NCBI RefSeq assembly: GCF_003932845.1
Contig: NZ_RQZH01000009.1
Location: forward strand, 1 to 64,000
Reading direction: 5' to 3'
Origin: Prevotella sp. OH937_COT-195
Lineage (GTDB): Bacteria; Bacteroidota; Bacteroidia; Bacteroidales; Bacteroidaceae
Length of the DNA: 64,000 nucleotides
Part shown: positions 28,073 through 37,263 of the stretch, one piece after another
How positions within the stretch are numbered: the stretch's first letter is position 1
Layout of the letters: each line of letters begins with the position of its first letter
Position numbers and translations under genes: made by a program
The notes under the pieces: model-generated
The model's database searches: none
Seen by the model: only the letters and a program-made list of their open reading frames with translations
What the model was told of the DNA's origin: nothing

Positions 28073-30418
28073 ATGTATAGAAATTTGGTTATAGTGGAGA
28101 GCCCCGCCAAGGCAAAAACCATAGAGAAGTTTTTGGGAAAAGATTTCAAGGTGATGTCAAGTTTCGGTCATATACGCGACTTGAAAAAGAAAGAGTTGAG
28201 CATAGATACCAAAACGTTGGAACCCGACTACGAGATACCGGAAGACAAGAAAAAACTTGTGGGCGAACTGAAAAACAGTGCCAAGAATGCCGAGAAGGTT
28301 TGGCTCGCTTCCGATGAAGACCGCGAGGGAGAGGCCATCAGTTGGCATCTATGCGAAGTTCTCGGGCTTGACGAGGAGAAGACAAACCGCATAGTGTTCC
28401 ACGAAATAACAAAACCCGCTATACTATCCGCCATAGACAACCCTAGACATATCAACATGAATCTGGTAAATGCCCAGCAGGCTCGCCGAATGCTCGACCG
28501 TATCGTGGGTTTCTCACTATCGCCGCTGCTTTGGCGCAAAGTCAAACCCGCTTTGTCGGCAGGCAGGGTGCAGAGTGTCGCCGTAAGACTGATAGTTGAA
28601 CGCGAGCGCGAGATACGCGCGTTCAACAGCGAACCGTACTTCAAGGTAAACGCCATATTCGGACACAAAAATTCCGACGGCTCGCTAAGCGAGGTAAAAG
28701 CCGAACTCGATACGCGCTTTAAAACGGAAGAAGAGGCACAGCAGTTTCTCGAAACATGCAAAAACGCCCGTTTCATCGTCAACAATATACAGAAAAAGCC
28801 AATTCGGCGAGTGCCGGCACCGCCTTTCACAACGTCAACACTTCAGCAGGAAGCCGCAAGAAAACTCGGTTTCACCGTCAGTCAGACAATGATGGTGGCG
28901 CAACACTTGTACGAAAACGGTCTCATAACGTATATGCGTACCGACTCGGTAAACCTTTCATCGCTCTGCATAAACACCGGAAAGGAAGAGATAAAAAAAC
29001 TTTGGGGAGACGAATACAGCAATCCGAGACAATACCGTACCAACTCGAAAGGAGCGCAGGAGGCACACGAGGCAATACGTCCCACTTACATGAACAACCA
29101 GACAGTGGAAGGCACACAGCAGGAACGCCGCCTATACGACCTGATATGGAAACGTACCGTGGCATCGCAGATGGCAGATGCGCAGATAGAAAAGACCAAC
29201 GTAAGTATTGCGTTGAGCGGAAGCAAAGACGAGAAAGGACAAAATCCCACAGCCTCTCAGCAAGCCTCGCCCAATTTCATTGCAACGGGCGAAGTGGTGA
29301 AGTTCGACGGTTTCCTGAAAGTTTACCGCGAGAGCAGCGGCGATGATGACATTCAGGAAGATTACTCGCATCTTCTGCCGGCAATGGAGACCGGAGACGA
29401 ACTTCAACATCGCGAGATTGTTGCCACCGAACGATTCAGTCAAAGTCCCGTGAGATATACCGAGGCATCGCTCGTACACAAGATGGAGGAACTCGGCATA
29501 GGTCGCCCGTCAACCTACGCACCCACAATATCTACCATACAGCAGCGCGAATATGTGCAGAAAGGCGACAAAAAAGGCTGCGAGCGTCAATACAACGTTT
29601 TCACACTGAAAGGCATCAAGGTAACCAAATCAAGCCGCAAAGAGATGGTGGGCAACGAGAAAGGCAAGTTGATTCCCACCGACATAGGCATCGTGGTAAA
29701 CGATTTCTTACAGAAGAACTTCCCGGGTATAATGGACTATCACTTTACTGCGCGCGTGGAACAACAGTTCGACAAAATCGCAGAGGGCGAGGAAGAGTGG
29801 AAGAGCATGATGAAAGTGTTCTACGGCGATTTCGAACCAACAGTTGAAAGTGCGATGAATCGACGGGAAGAACACAAAGCGGGAGAACGGGAACTCGGGG
29901 ACGACCCTGCCAGCGGGAAGCCCGTGTTCGTGAAAATAGGACGATTCGGACCGGTGGTGCAGATTGGTGCCGCCGATGACAAAGACAAACCGCGCTTTGC
30001 GCAACTGCCTGCCGACAAGAGTCTTGAAACAATAACGCTCGACGAAGCTCTCGAACTGTTCAAACTGCCACGCACAATCGGTGAATTCGAAGGCAAGGAG
30101 GTAATAATCGGCACAGGACGTTTCGGACCTTATGTACTAAACAACCGAAAATATGTATCAATACCAAAAGACAAGGATCCGTTGGAAATAACACTCAAAG
30201 AGGCGGTGGCACTTATGGACGAGAAACGCCGACAGGAAGAGAAACGGCACCTGAAAAAGTTCGACGAAGAACCGAAACTCGAGATTATGAACGGTCGTTT
30301 CGGACCTTATATAGCATACGACGGGAAGAACTACCGACTGCCGAAAGCGATGCATGCCAAGGCGGCGGAACTTACTCTCGAGCAATGTATGGAGGTGATT
30401 GACAAGGCAAAGAAATGA
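28073..30418 (+). CDS. topA: DNA topoisomerase I
   Basis: This 781-residue type IA topoisomerase relaxes negative supercoils. The Toprim domain starts at residue 5 (VIVESPAKAKTIEKFLG), with the acidic triad in WLASDEDREGEAISWHL. The catalytic tyrosine is Tyr287 in ITYMRTDSVNLS. The C-terminus has topo-I-type GRFGP repeats (three copies of the pattern G-R/K-FGP-hydrophobic) instead of cysteine zinc fingers, as is common in Bacteroidota. aroK overlaps its stop by 4 nt (ATGA). A -7-like TAATTTTG lies at 28037-28044 upstream, without a clear -33 element. Confidence 0.97.
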   Translation: MYRNLVIVESPAKAKTIEKFLGKDFKVMSSFGHIRDLKKKELSIDTKTLEPDYEIPEDKKKLVGELKNSAKNAEKVWLASDEDREGEAISWHLCEVLGLDEEKTNRIVFHEITKPAILSAIDNPRHINMNLVNAQQARRMLDRIVGFSLSPLLWRKVKPALSAGRVQSVAVRLIVEREREIRAFNSEPYFKVNAIFGHKNSDGSLSEVKAELDTRFKTEEEAQQFLETCKNARFIVNNIQKKPIRRVPAPPFTTSTLQQEAARKLGFTVSQTMMVAQHLYENGLITYMRTDSVNLSSLCINTGKEEIKKLWGDEYSNPRQYRTNSKGAQEAHEAIRPTYMNNQTVEGTQQERRLYDLIWKRTVASQMADAQIEKTNVSIALSGSKDEKGQNPTASQQASPNFIATGEVVKFDGFLKVYRESSGDDDIQEDYSHLLPAMETGDELQHREIVATERFSQSPVRYTEASLVHKMEELGIGRPSTYAPTISTIQQREYVQKGDKKGCERQYNVFTLKGIKVTKSSRKEMVGNEKGKLIPTDIGIVVNDFLQKNFPGIMDYHFTARVEQQFDKIAEGEEEWKSMMKVFYGDFEPTVESAMNRREEHKAGERELGDDPASGKPVFVKIGRFGPVVQIGAADDKDKPRFAQLPADKSLETITLDEALELFKLPRTIGEFEGKEVIIGTGRFGPYVLNNRKYVSIPKDKDPLEITLKEAVALMDEKRRQEEKRHLKKFDEEPKLEIMNGRFGPYIAYDGKNYRLPKAMHAKAAELTLEQCMEVIDKAKK

Positions 30419-30942
30419 AACGGATAATCCTCATAGGATACATGGGGGCAGGCAAAACGACGATAGGTCGTGCCATGTCGCGAGAACTGGACATGATGTT
30501 CTATGACCTCGACTGGTACATAGAAACTCGCATGCACCGTTCCGTGGCACAGATATTCGCAGAGAAAGGTGAGGAAAGTTTCCGCAAGATGGAATACAAC
30601 ATGCTGCACGAAGTGGCAGAATTTGAGAACGTCATAATAAGTTGCGGAGGAGGGACACCGTGTCATTTCGACAACATGGACTACCTGAACCGACAAGGCG
30701 AAACGGTATATCTCAAGGCAAGAGCCGAAGTCCTCTGCGGACATCTTAAAATGTGCAGGGTGGAACGCCCACTGATAAAAGGGAAAAGCGGGGAAGAACT
30801 ACAAAGATTCGTAGCCGAACAGCTAAAACTGCGAGAACCCTATTACAACAAGGCAAAACATCATCTCGACGTGTCACTGATGGACAACTATGAGAAGATA
30901 AAGATAAGTGTGGCGGCAGTACGGGAAATGCTCGGAGTGTAG
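30415..30942 (+). CDS. aroK: Shikimate kinase
   Basis: This 175-residue enzyme phosphorylates the 3-hydroxyl of shikimate with ATP, the fifth step of the chorismate pathway. Walker A is GYMGAGKTTIGRAMS (8-22). The shikimate-binding FYDLDWYIE, EKGEESFRKME and SCGGGTPC blocks are all present, with the LID Arg in CRVERPLI. It overlaps topA by 4 nt, so translation is coupled. speA follows after 48 nt. Confidence 0.96.
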   Translation: MKRIILIGYMGAGKTTIGRAMSRELDMMFYDLDWYIETRMHRSVAQIFAEKGEESFRKMEYNMLHEVAEFENVIISCGGGTPCHFDNMDYLNRQGETVYLKARAEVLCGHLKMCRVERPLIKGKSGEELQRFVAEQLKLREPYYNKAKHHLDVSLMDNYEKIKISVAAVREMLGV

Positions 30943-30990
30943 AAAAAAGGATAAAAACGAAACATAACATAAATTAAACACATAATCCAA

Positions 30991-32883
30991 ATGAAGAAGT
31001 GGACCATTGATGACTCCAAGGAACTTTACAACATCAAAGGATGGGGAACGTCCTACTTTGGCATAAACGATGAAGGCAACGTGTATGTGTCGCCGTGCAA
31101 GGACGATGTAAAGATAGACCTTCACGAAGTAATGAACGAACTGGCACTTCGCGATGTATCATCGCCGGTGCTGCTGCGTTTCCCCGACATTCTCGACAAC
31201 CGCATCGAGAAAACGGCATCGTGTTTCCGCAGGGCATCCGAGGAATACGGGTTCAAAGGTGAGAATTTTGTAATCTATCCGATAAAAGTAAACCAGATGC
31301 AGCCCGTGGTGGAGGAAATCATAAGTCATGGGAAAAAGTTCAATCTCGGACTCGAGGCAGGTTCGAAACCGGAATTGCATGCGGTCATTGCCGTGCAGTG
31401 CCAAAGCGACTCGCTGATTATATGCAACGGATACAAGGATCAGAACTATATCGAATTGGCATTGCTGGCGCACAAGATGGGAAAACGCATCTTCATAGTG
31501 ATTGAAAAACTGAACGAACTCGAAATTATAGCACGCGCGGCAAAGAAACTAAATGTGAAACCAAACCTCGGCATACGCATAAAACTGGCATCGAGCGGAA
31601 GCGGAAAATGGGAAGACAGCGGCGGCGATGCATCGAAATTCGGACTGACAAGTTCGGAACTGTTACAGGCTCTTGAGATACTCGACAACAAGGGAATGCA
31701 CGACTGTCTGCGACTGATACATTTCCACATCGGCTCGCAAATAACCAAGATACGACGGATACAGACCGCATTGCGCGAGGCATCGCAGTTCTACATACAA
31801 CTGCACAAAATGGGATACAACGTGGATTTCGTAGATTGCGGAGGCGGACTCGGAGTAGACTACGACGGCACGCGCTCGCCATCGAGCGAGAGTTCCGTAA
31901 ACTACTCCATACAAGAATATGTGAACGACTGCATATATACGTTCGTGGAGGCTGCGAACAAAAATAACATTCAGCACCCGAACATAATAACGGAAAGCGG
32001 TCGGTCGCTTGCAGCACACCATTCGGTTCTTGTAATAGACGTACTCGAAATAGCCTCTCTGCCGGAAATGAAAGAAAGTTTCGAACCGACAGAAAACGCA
32101 CATCATCTCGTAAAAGACCTCTACGATATATGGGACAATCTAAACCAACGCTCCATGCTCGAGGACTGGCACGATGCCGAACAGATACGCGAGGAGGCTC
32201 TCGAACTGTTCAGTCACGGACTTGTCGATCTCAAAACACGTGCAGAAATAGAGAGCATGTTCTGGAGCGTGTGCCGGGAAATAAACACTCTCGCCAAAGG
32301 ATTGAAACACATGCCGGAAGAACTTCGACAACTCGACAAACTGCTCGCAGACAAGTATTTCTGCAACTTCTCCATTTTTCAGTCGCTCCCCGACTCATGG
32401 GCCATTGACCAGTTGTTCCCCATCGTGCCGATACAGCGACTCGACGAGAGACCCACACGCAGTGCCACCTTGCAAGACATAACATGCGACAGCGACGGAA
32501 AGATTTCGAATTTCGTCACCGACCGTCACATCTCGCACATCCTGCCGGTACACACATTGCACAAAAACGAGCCGTATTACCTCGGAGTATTCCTCGTCGG
32601 GGCATACCAAGAGATTCTCGGAGACATGCACAACCTCTTCGGAGACACCAATGCCGTACACATTTCGGTAAAAGACAACAAATACCATATTGACCAAATA
32701 TTCGACGGAGAAACCGTGGAGGACGTACTCGACTATGTTCAGTACAACCCCAAAAAACTCGTAAGGCAACTTGAAACATGGGTAACCAAGAGTGTGAAAC
32801 TTGGAAAAATATCCCTCGAAGAAGGAAAGGAATTCTTATCAAACTATCGTTCCGGACTATACGGATATACATATCTTGAATAG
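30991..32883 (+). CDS. speA: Biosynthetic arginine decarboxylase
   Basis: This 630-residue PLP enzyme converts arginine to agmatine at the start of polyamine synthesis. The PLP lysine is Lys99 in YPIKVNQMQ. The glycine-rich phosphate-binding segment (DCGGGLGVDYDG) and the substrate-interacting region TESGRSLAAHHSVL are intact, and the C-terminal beta domain has the usual HNLFGDTNAVH motif. Length is typical. Agmatine deiminase and carbamoylputrescine hydrolase genes are not in the window. Confidence 0.97.
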   Translation: MKKWTIDDSKELYNIKGWGTSYFGINDEGNVYVSPCKDDVKIDLHEVMNELALRDVSSPVLLRFPDILDNRIEKTASCFRRASEEYGFKGENFVIYPIKVNQMQPVVEEIISHGKKFNLGLEAGSKPELHAVIAVQCQSDSLIICNGYKDQNYIELALLAHKMGKRIFIVIEKLNELEIIARAAKKLNVKPNLGIRIKLASSGSGKWEDSGGDASKFGLTSSELLQALEILDNKGMHDCLRLIHFHIGSQITKIRRIQTALREASQFYIQLHKMGYNVDFVDCGGGLGVDYDGTRSPSSESSVNYSIQEYVNDCIYTFVEAANKNNIQHPNIITESGRSLAAHHSVLVIDVLEIASLPEMKESFEPTENAHHLVKDLYDIWDNLNQRSMLEDWHDAEQIREEALELFSHGLVDLKTRAEIESMFWSVCREINTLAKGLKHMPEELRQLDKLLADKYFCNFSIFQSLPDSWAIDQLFPIVPIQRLDERPTRSATLQDITCDSDGKISNFVTDRHISHILPVHTLHKNEPYYLGVFLVGAYQEILGDMHNLFGDTNAVHISVKDNKYHIDQIFDGETVEDVLDYVQYNPKKLVRQLETWVTKSVKLGKISLEEGKEFLSNYRSGLYGYTYLE

Positions 32884-32997
32884 GAAAAGGAGAAAGCAAA
32901 GGCATTTTTAATAATCAGGCATTCAAAATAAATGTTAAACTCGATAATGGTTTTGTAACTTTCGATATACTTAATTCGTCATTTTTACAGAGATAAG

Positions 32998-33510
32998 ATG
33001 AAAAATATCAGTTTCCGTAATGATGTATTGCCGTTGAAAGACGTGCTCTACCGCCTTGCGTTGAGAATAACTCTCAGTCATGAAGAGGCAGAAGACATCG
33101 TTCAGGACACACTGATAAAGGTTTGGAACAGACGAGACAGTTGGCAAACCCTTGAAAGCATAGGGGCGTACAGCATGACAATATGCCGAAATCTCGCGCT
33201 TGATGCAATAAAGAGAAAAGACAACAACAACGAATCTCTTGAACAAGGAATTAACGAAACGTCCCACCGAACATCCGATCCGCACGAATTGATCATCCGA
33301 AAAGACAGAATCGAAATGGTGAGACAACTCGTGAACAAACTTCCCGAAAAACAACGAAGTTGCTTGCAACTAAGAGATTTCGAAGAAAAAACATACAAAG
33401 AAATTGCTGAAATAATGGCAATTTCCGAGGAACAAGTAAAAGTGAACATATTCAGGGCACGCCGGTCGATTAAGCAACAATTTGACAAAGCGGACAGTTA
33501 TGGATTATAA
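32998..33510 (+). CDS. ECF-type RNA polymerase sigma factor
   Basis: This is a 170-residue sigma-70 family factor of the extracytoplasmic-function type. Region 2 is seen in ALRITLSHEEAEDIVQDTLI and the following WNRRDSW; region 4 is seen in LPEKQRSCLQLRDFEEKTYK and a helix-turn-helix ending in VKVNIFRARRSIKQ. The next gene overlaps its end by 11 bp and encodes a membrane protein of the size and layout of an anti-sigma factor. It is 115 nt downstream of speA and probably has its own promoter (a TAACTTTC-like -7 at 32956). Target genes are unknown. Confidence 0.93.
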   Translation: MKNISFRNDVLPLKDVLYRLALRITLSHEEAEDIVQDTLIKVWNRRDSWQTLESIGAYSMTICRNLALDAIKRKDNNNESLEQGINETSHRTSDPHELIIRKDRIEMVRQLVNKLPEKQRSCLQLRDFEEKTYKEIAEIMAISEEQVKVNIFRARRSIKQQFDKADSYGL

Positions 33511-33976
33511 ATACATCGAACAATTACTTGAGCGTTACTGGCAATGCGAGACATCGCTCGAAGAGGAGAAAATACTGAGAACTTTCTTCTGCCAGAAAGA
33601 CCTCCCCGAAGAGTTGCAGAAATATGCCTCGCTCTTTGCTTACGAACACGAGGAGACACGCACCGACCATCTCGGCGACGATTTCGACAAGCGCATGCTT
33701 GAAATGGTTGTCGAACAGCAACCGGTAAAGGCTCGCAACATAAGCCTTACCCGGCGTATGATACCGCTGTTCAAAGCGGCAGCCGTGGTGGCAATATTCC
33801 TTACATTGGGCAATGCCGCACAAGTGGCTTTCAACGGTGGTGACAAGTCGCAACCGGCGAACAGCACCGGCGTATCAAAGTCTGTCGGCATTCCGTCCAT
33901 GGCAAAAACCGACTCCATTCATCTCGACTCACTGAAAAAAGTGGGGCAAAAGGTGTCGTCTGTCATAATAAAATAA
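33500..33976 (+). CDS. Putative anti-sigma factor (single-pass membrane protein)
   Basis: This is a 158-residue protein with a cytoplasmic N-terminal part of ~80 residues (DYKYIEQLLERYWQCETSLE...), one hydrophobic segment at ~83-105 (IPLFKAAAVVAIFLTLGNAA) and a short Ser/Lys-rich outer tail. The start at 33500 overlaps the sigma-factor gene by 11 bp, indicating coupled translation. A cognate anti-sigma role is inferred from layout and position; no zinc-binding HxxxCxxC motif is present. A good terminator follows at 34082. Confidence 0.75.
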   Translation: MDYKYIEQLLERYWQCETSLEEEKILRTFFCQKDLPEELQKYASLFAYEHEETRTDHLGDDFDKRMLEMVVEQQPVKARNISLTRRMIPLFKAAAVVAIFLTLGNAAQVAFNGGDKSQPANSTGVSKSVGIPSMAKTDSIHLDSLKKVGQKVSSVIIK

Positions 33977-34081
33977 GACAATTTTCTAAGCTTTCTCTAT
34001 AAATAATCATGTTTAAGTAAAACACTACGAAGCTGCGAAGCTTCTTTCTCTCAAATTTTCATAATATATTGAATTAGATGC

Positions 34082-34120
34082 AGAGACACCGCTCATTAAG
34101 AACGGTGTCTCTTTATTTTA
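34082..34120 (+). terminator. Rho-independent terminator after the sigma/anti-sigma pair
   Basis: A perfect 10-bp stem AGAGACACCG / CGGTGTCTCT with an 11-nt loop is followed by TTATTTTATC. It lies ~105 nt past the anti-sigma stop codon. Confidence 0.85.
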
Positions 34121-34151
34121 TCAACAGTTTCCTCGCAACAAATGCCATTGG

Positions 34152-34207
34152 AACATGTTACGGCAACAGCAAATCTGAGCAAATGCGGTCTAATGACCGA
34201 TTTAGGT
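34152..34207 (-). repeat. MITE-like element, copy D (truncated)
   Basis: Only the last ~56 bp of the repeat remain, with several changes but the recognisable end CTAATGACCGATTTAGGT, followed by TTA at 34208-34210. The other end is missing. It is oriented as copies A and C and sits just upstream of a small lipoprotein gene whose other side carries copy E. Confidence 0.65.
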
Positions 34208-34295
34208 TTAATTTTGCACTTGCTTTCGGAATCCGACTTGAAATCCCACATCATTAATTAAAGTTAATATCTTTCATTCTCTATTTATTTTTTAT

Positions 34296-34303
34296 TACCT
34301 TTG
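34296..34303 (+). promoter_or_regulatory. Candidate -7 element of the small lipoprotein gene
   Basis: TACCTTTG matches TAnnTTTG and lies 27 nt before the ATG at 34331; no exact TTTG is found 19-20 nt upstream. Because the element covers the TTG at 34301, that codon is not the translation start. Confidence 0.5.
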
Positions 34304-34330
34304 CAACATAAACAATTTAAAAAGAAAAAA

Positions 34331-34960
34331 ATGAAGAAAATTTTATCTTATTCTTTGATACTGTTCACTGTTTTGGCAGTATCTTCTTGCGGAGAACTTG
34401 CAAAAAAAGCAGCAAAAGCGGCTATGGGACAAACCTCTGGCGAATCCGTTGAATTCAATGTCTTGACTCAGCCACAAGAGTTGAAGAAATGGTATGATAA
34501 GATTGCAGAAAAATTAGGTGAAAGTTCTTCCGTAATGGATGAGATTTCATTAAACGTAAACAAATTGCAAGACAACAAAGGAGACTTGTTGATTAATCTT
34601 GTTTACCAGTCAAAAGAGGACAAACATAACGTAGTGCAACTTTTATATTCTTCAGAGTCAATAGGTTGGCAAGTGCCTATAACAAAGGGAATAGACGTAG
34701 TAATAGGAGATGCAGAGGACTTTAAGTTGGAAGATGAATTGTTCGACATGAAAGAAATTCCTTATGCCAATCTCCAAAAGATAGTGAATGCGGCTTTGGA
34801 AAAATATAAAGATGAAGCAAAATACGAGTATCAGTACGTTGAAGAAATCACCATTAAAAAGAATCGCGTAGATGTTACCATTTCAGGCAAGTTGAAGTCT
34901 AATGGTCTTGACAAAGAAAAGTATTATTACACAGATTTCGATGGCAAAGAAAACAGATAA
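34331..34960 (+). CDS. Small lipoprotein of unknown function
   Basis: This is a 209-residue predicted lipoprotein with a signal peptide ending VSSC (Cys20), followed by a Lys/Ala-rich stretch (ELAKKAAKAAMG). The remainder is a mixed alpha/beta, Lys/Glu-rich domain with a duplicated feel (two KxLxDN/EDxFK segments) but no motif I recognise. It is AT-richer than its neighbours. It is a single-gene unit with its own promoter and terminator, lying between a truncated copy (D) and a full copy (E) of the MITE-like repeat. Confidence 0.8.
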   Translation: MKKILSYSLILFTVLAVSSCGELAKKAAKAAMGQTSGESVEFNVLTQPQELKKWYDKIAEKLGESSSVMDEISLNVNKLQDNKGDLLINLVYQSKEDKHNVVQLLYSSESIGWQVPITKGIDVVIGDAEDFKLEDELFDMKEIPYANLQKIVNAALEKYKDEAKYEYQYVEEITIKKNRVDVTISGKLKSNGLDKEKYYYTDFDGKENR

Positions 34961-35009
34961 CGCAAGTAATATGAATTATAAGCACCTGTAAACAGGTCTC
35001 TAAACATAA

Positions 35010-35057
35010 AAGAGCCATATCAAACTCGGGTTTCGAGTAATGATATGGCTCTTTTCA
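35010..35057 (+). terminator. Rho-independent terminator
   Basis: A 13-bp stem AAGAGCCATATCA / TGATATGGCTCTT is followed by TTCATTGTTTT, about 50 nt after the lipoprotein stop codon. The loop contains a second small stem (ACTCGGGTTTCGAGT). Confidence 0.85.
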
Positions 35058-35095
35058 TTGTTTTAGAGAGCAGTCAAATCGCAGACTAAAAATAA

Positions 35096-35290
35096 ACCCA
35101 AATCGGTAATTAGACCGCATTTGCTTAGATTTGCCATTGCCGTTACGCTTCCCAACTGCTTTAGCCCGCTTGCTGACATCTGCGCAGCCATTACATCTCG
35201 ACGCAGCCCGCTACGCCTTCGGTGAAACGGCTGTACATCCGCTCAACAATCGAACAAAATCGGTTGAGGGTTCTAATGACCGATTTGGGA
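35096..35290 (+). repeat. MITE-like element, copy E
   Basis: This is a full-length copy (195 bp). The left end is near perfect and the right end carries a T-to-A change in its last base. It is flanked by TAA at 35093-35095 and TAA at 35291-35293. It lies in the gap between the lipoprotein terminator and the convergent CPBP gene, where nothing else was recognised (34961-35401). Confidence 0.88.
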
Positions 35291-35401
35291 TAAAATCATA
35301 CTCTGTTACAACAAAATTCCGAAACGCCTTCATGAATTTATAATGCCATGAAAGGTTTGTTATACAAGGTAAAACACTAAATGTATGTGTCCTTTATACC
35401 T

Positions 35402-36193
35402 CTATCTTTTCATTGCGAGATTCAACTGAAACAGCGCGGGCAGCAGTATGAGCAATGAGAAAAGTACGCTGAGCACAACATGCAATGTGCTGCCGCCGTA
35501 CAAATCGGAAAGGGTCATTTCGCCACTGCCGGACAGCGCACCGGCAATGATGAACACTATGAGGTTGTTTGTGCCGTGTATAATAATGCCGGGAATAACG
35601 CTGTCGGTGCGTACAAACACCCAGCCGAGCAACAATCCGAGCAGAAAAGCATGTGGCATCTGCGCCGGATTGACGTGTACAACGGCGAACATTATAGCCG
35701 AGACGATTACCGCCAATTTACCATTGTTGCGCCACCCGAGCAATGCACGTATTACCGCTCCGCGGAACACCACTTCCTCGCATATTGGCACACATACCAC
35801 AACGGCGATATACCCCAAAGGAGAACCGAGCAATTCATCTGCAGACTGTGAAATATTGGGAAGGAAACTAAGTTGCTCTTCCAGCCACATCGACGGAATT
35901 ATGGTTCCGAGCGATGCCACAACACACCACAATGCCACTTTTAAAGGACGGCTGCGCATGTAATCACGGCTAACGGGACAATATTTCCGCCACAGGAAAA
36001 CATAAAATATAATGATGTCTGCGACAATCATTGCCACCAAGTTAACTTCAACCGGAACAGAAGCAGCAGCCTCCTTGCCGAGAGAGTGAACCGCATTGCC
36101 CGATATGGCAAACTGATAAATTGTGCTCGCTGCCAATGCTGCCGTCCATGATATTAACAAGAACAACAACATATAACATACTGCCTTTCTCAT
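35402..36193 (-). CDS. CPBP family intramembrane glutamic endopeptidase
   Basis: This is a 263-residue multi-pass membrane protein of the CAAX protease / bacteriocin-processing (CPBP, Abi) family. The catalytic EEVVFRG motif (EExxxR) is at 139-145. The FAVVHVNPAQMPHAFLLGLL segment (motif 2, conserved His) and the final motif with HGTNN are also present. About seven to eight hydrophobic spans are visible. In bacteria such proteins process prenylated or peptide substrates in the membrane, but the substrate here is unknown. It lies 117 nt downstream of ribF on the same strand and may be a separate unit. Confidence 0.93.
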   Translation of the reverse strand: MRKAVCYMLLFLLISWTAALAASTIYQFAISGNAVHSLGKEAAASVPVEVNLVAMIVADIIIFYVFLWRKYCPVSRDYMRSRPLKVALWCVVASLGTIIPSMWLEEQLSFLPNISQSADELLGSPLGYIAVVVCVPICEEVVFRGAVIRALLGWRNNGKLAVIVSAIMFAVVHVNPAQMPHAFLLGLLLGWVFVRTDSVIPGIIIHGTNNLIVFIIAGALSGSGEMTLSDLYGGSTLHVVLSVLFSLLILLPALFQLNLAMKR

Positions 36194-36309
36194 TCTTCGA
36201 TATATTAAAAAATGTTTGTATTAACAATATGGAGTACATACAGTAACCATTATTCTTTTTCTATTTGTAAAAGACAAAAGTCAAATGATGCCTGCCTTAC
36301 ACTTACGCA

Positions 36310-37239
36310 TTAACGAAAACTCTCTTTAGCCGTTTCCGCATCTTTCTCAAGTTGTTCCATAAGTGCCTCTTTAGACGCAAAACGCTTCTCATTGCGGATT
36401 TTATGCATGAATGCCACGCTTATGCGACAACCGTATATGTCTCCATTGAAATCAAAAATATGTACCTCGAGCGATTGCTCCGAACCATCGAACGTGGGTC
36501 GGGTGCCGATGTTCATCATGGCATGCTTTGTTTCTCTCCGGCCTTCCATCCTCACTTTCACGGAATATACCCCCGGAGCCGGTATTATTTTTAGCATGTT
36601 CTCCGGCTCGATATTTGCCGTGGGAAACCCCAGTTCTCTGCCAATACGATGCCCTCCGACCACTTTTCCCGAGAAGAAATAAGGATATCCGAGACACTGC
36701 TCTGCCATTTCTATCTCGCCTTCGCCAAGTAACGAACGTATGACAGACGAACTGACATCTATCCCATGTAGCCGGAAAGACTGCGACGGCAATACCTCGA
36801 TACCCATTTCTCTGCCATGACGCACATAGTCATCGAAGCCTTCACTGCGGTTATGTCCGAAGCGGTTGTCGTAGCCAATGACAAGAACCTTGACCCCGAG
36901 CAGTTCTTTCAGAATCTTTTTCATGAAATCGTATGCCGTAAGTCGTGCCATTTCTTCACTGAACGGCAACACCACACACTGCTCTATACCGGTTTTTGAA
37001 AGCAGTTTTGCTTTCTCATTGTTTGTAGAAAGCAACCGGGGGTTATATTCGCTGCCAAGTACCCGGCGCGGGTGACAATCGAAAGTAATTACCATAGAAG
37101 CCAAGGAATGTTTCTCTGCCTCTCTCACCACACTCTCAATAAGAAATCTATGACCGCGATGTACCCCGTCGAAGAACCCTATCGTGGCTACACTGGGGCG
37201 TTTACATTGATAGTCATCGGTAAGTATTATCTGCTCCAT
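36310..37239 (-). CDS. ribF: Bifunctional riboflavin kinase / FAD synthetase
   Basis: This 309-residue enzyme makes FMN and then FAD from riboflavin. The N-terminal adenylyltransferase domain shows GFFDGVHRGH (21-30), TFDCHPRRVL, GYDNRFGHNRSEG and the SSSVIRSLL block. The C-terminal kinase domain shows GHRIGRELGFPTANIE with the TAN motif and ends in RNEKRFASKEALMEQLEKDA. It is the third gene of a cluster with the Ca2+-ATPase and a HAD hydrolase, 24 nt after the latter. A HAD phosphatase next to ribF could be involved in flavin or sugar-phosphate metabolism, but this is guesswork. Confidence 0.96.
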   Translation of the reverse strand: MEQIILTDDYQCKRPSVATIGFFDGVHRGHRFLIESVVREAEKHSLASMVITFDCHPRRVLGSEYNPRLLSTNNEKAKLLSKTGIEQCVVLPFSEEMARLTAYDFMKKILKELLGVKVLVIGYDNRFGHNRSEGFDDYVRHGREMGIEVLPSQSFRLHGIDVSSSVIRSLLGEGEIEMAEQCLGYPYFFSGKVVGGHRIGRELGFPTANIEPENMLKIIPAPGVYSVKVRMEGRRETKHAMMNIGTRPTFDGSEQSLEVHIFDFNGDIYGCRISVAFMHKIRNEKRFASKEALMEQLEKDAETAKESFR

Positions 37240-37263
37240 TCCAACACCTTTATTAACAAAAAC

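Noticed and set aside
34301-34960. Earlier TTG start for the small lipoprotein
   Set aside because: It would lie within the TACCTTTG promoter element; ATG 34331 gives the clean lipoprotein signal peptide.
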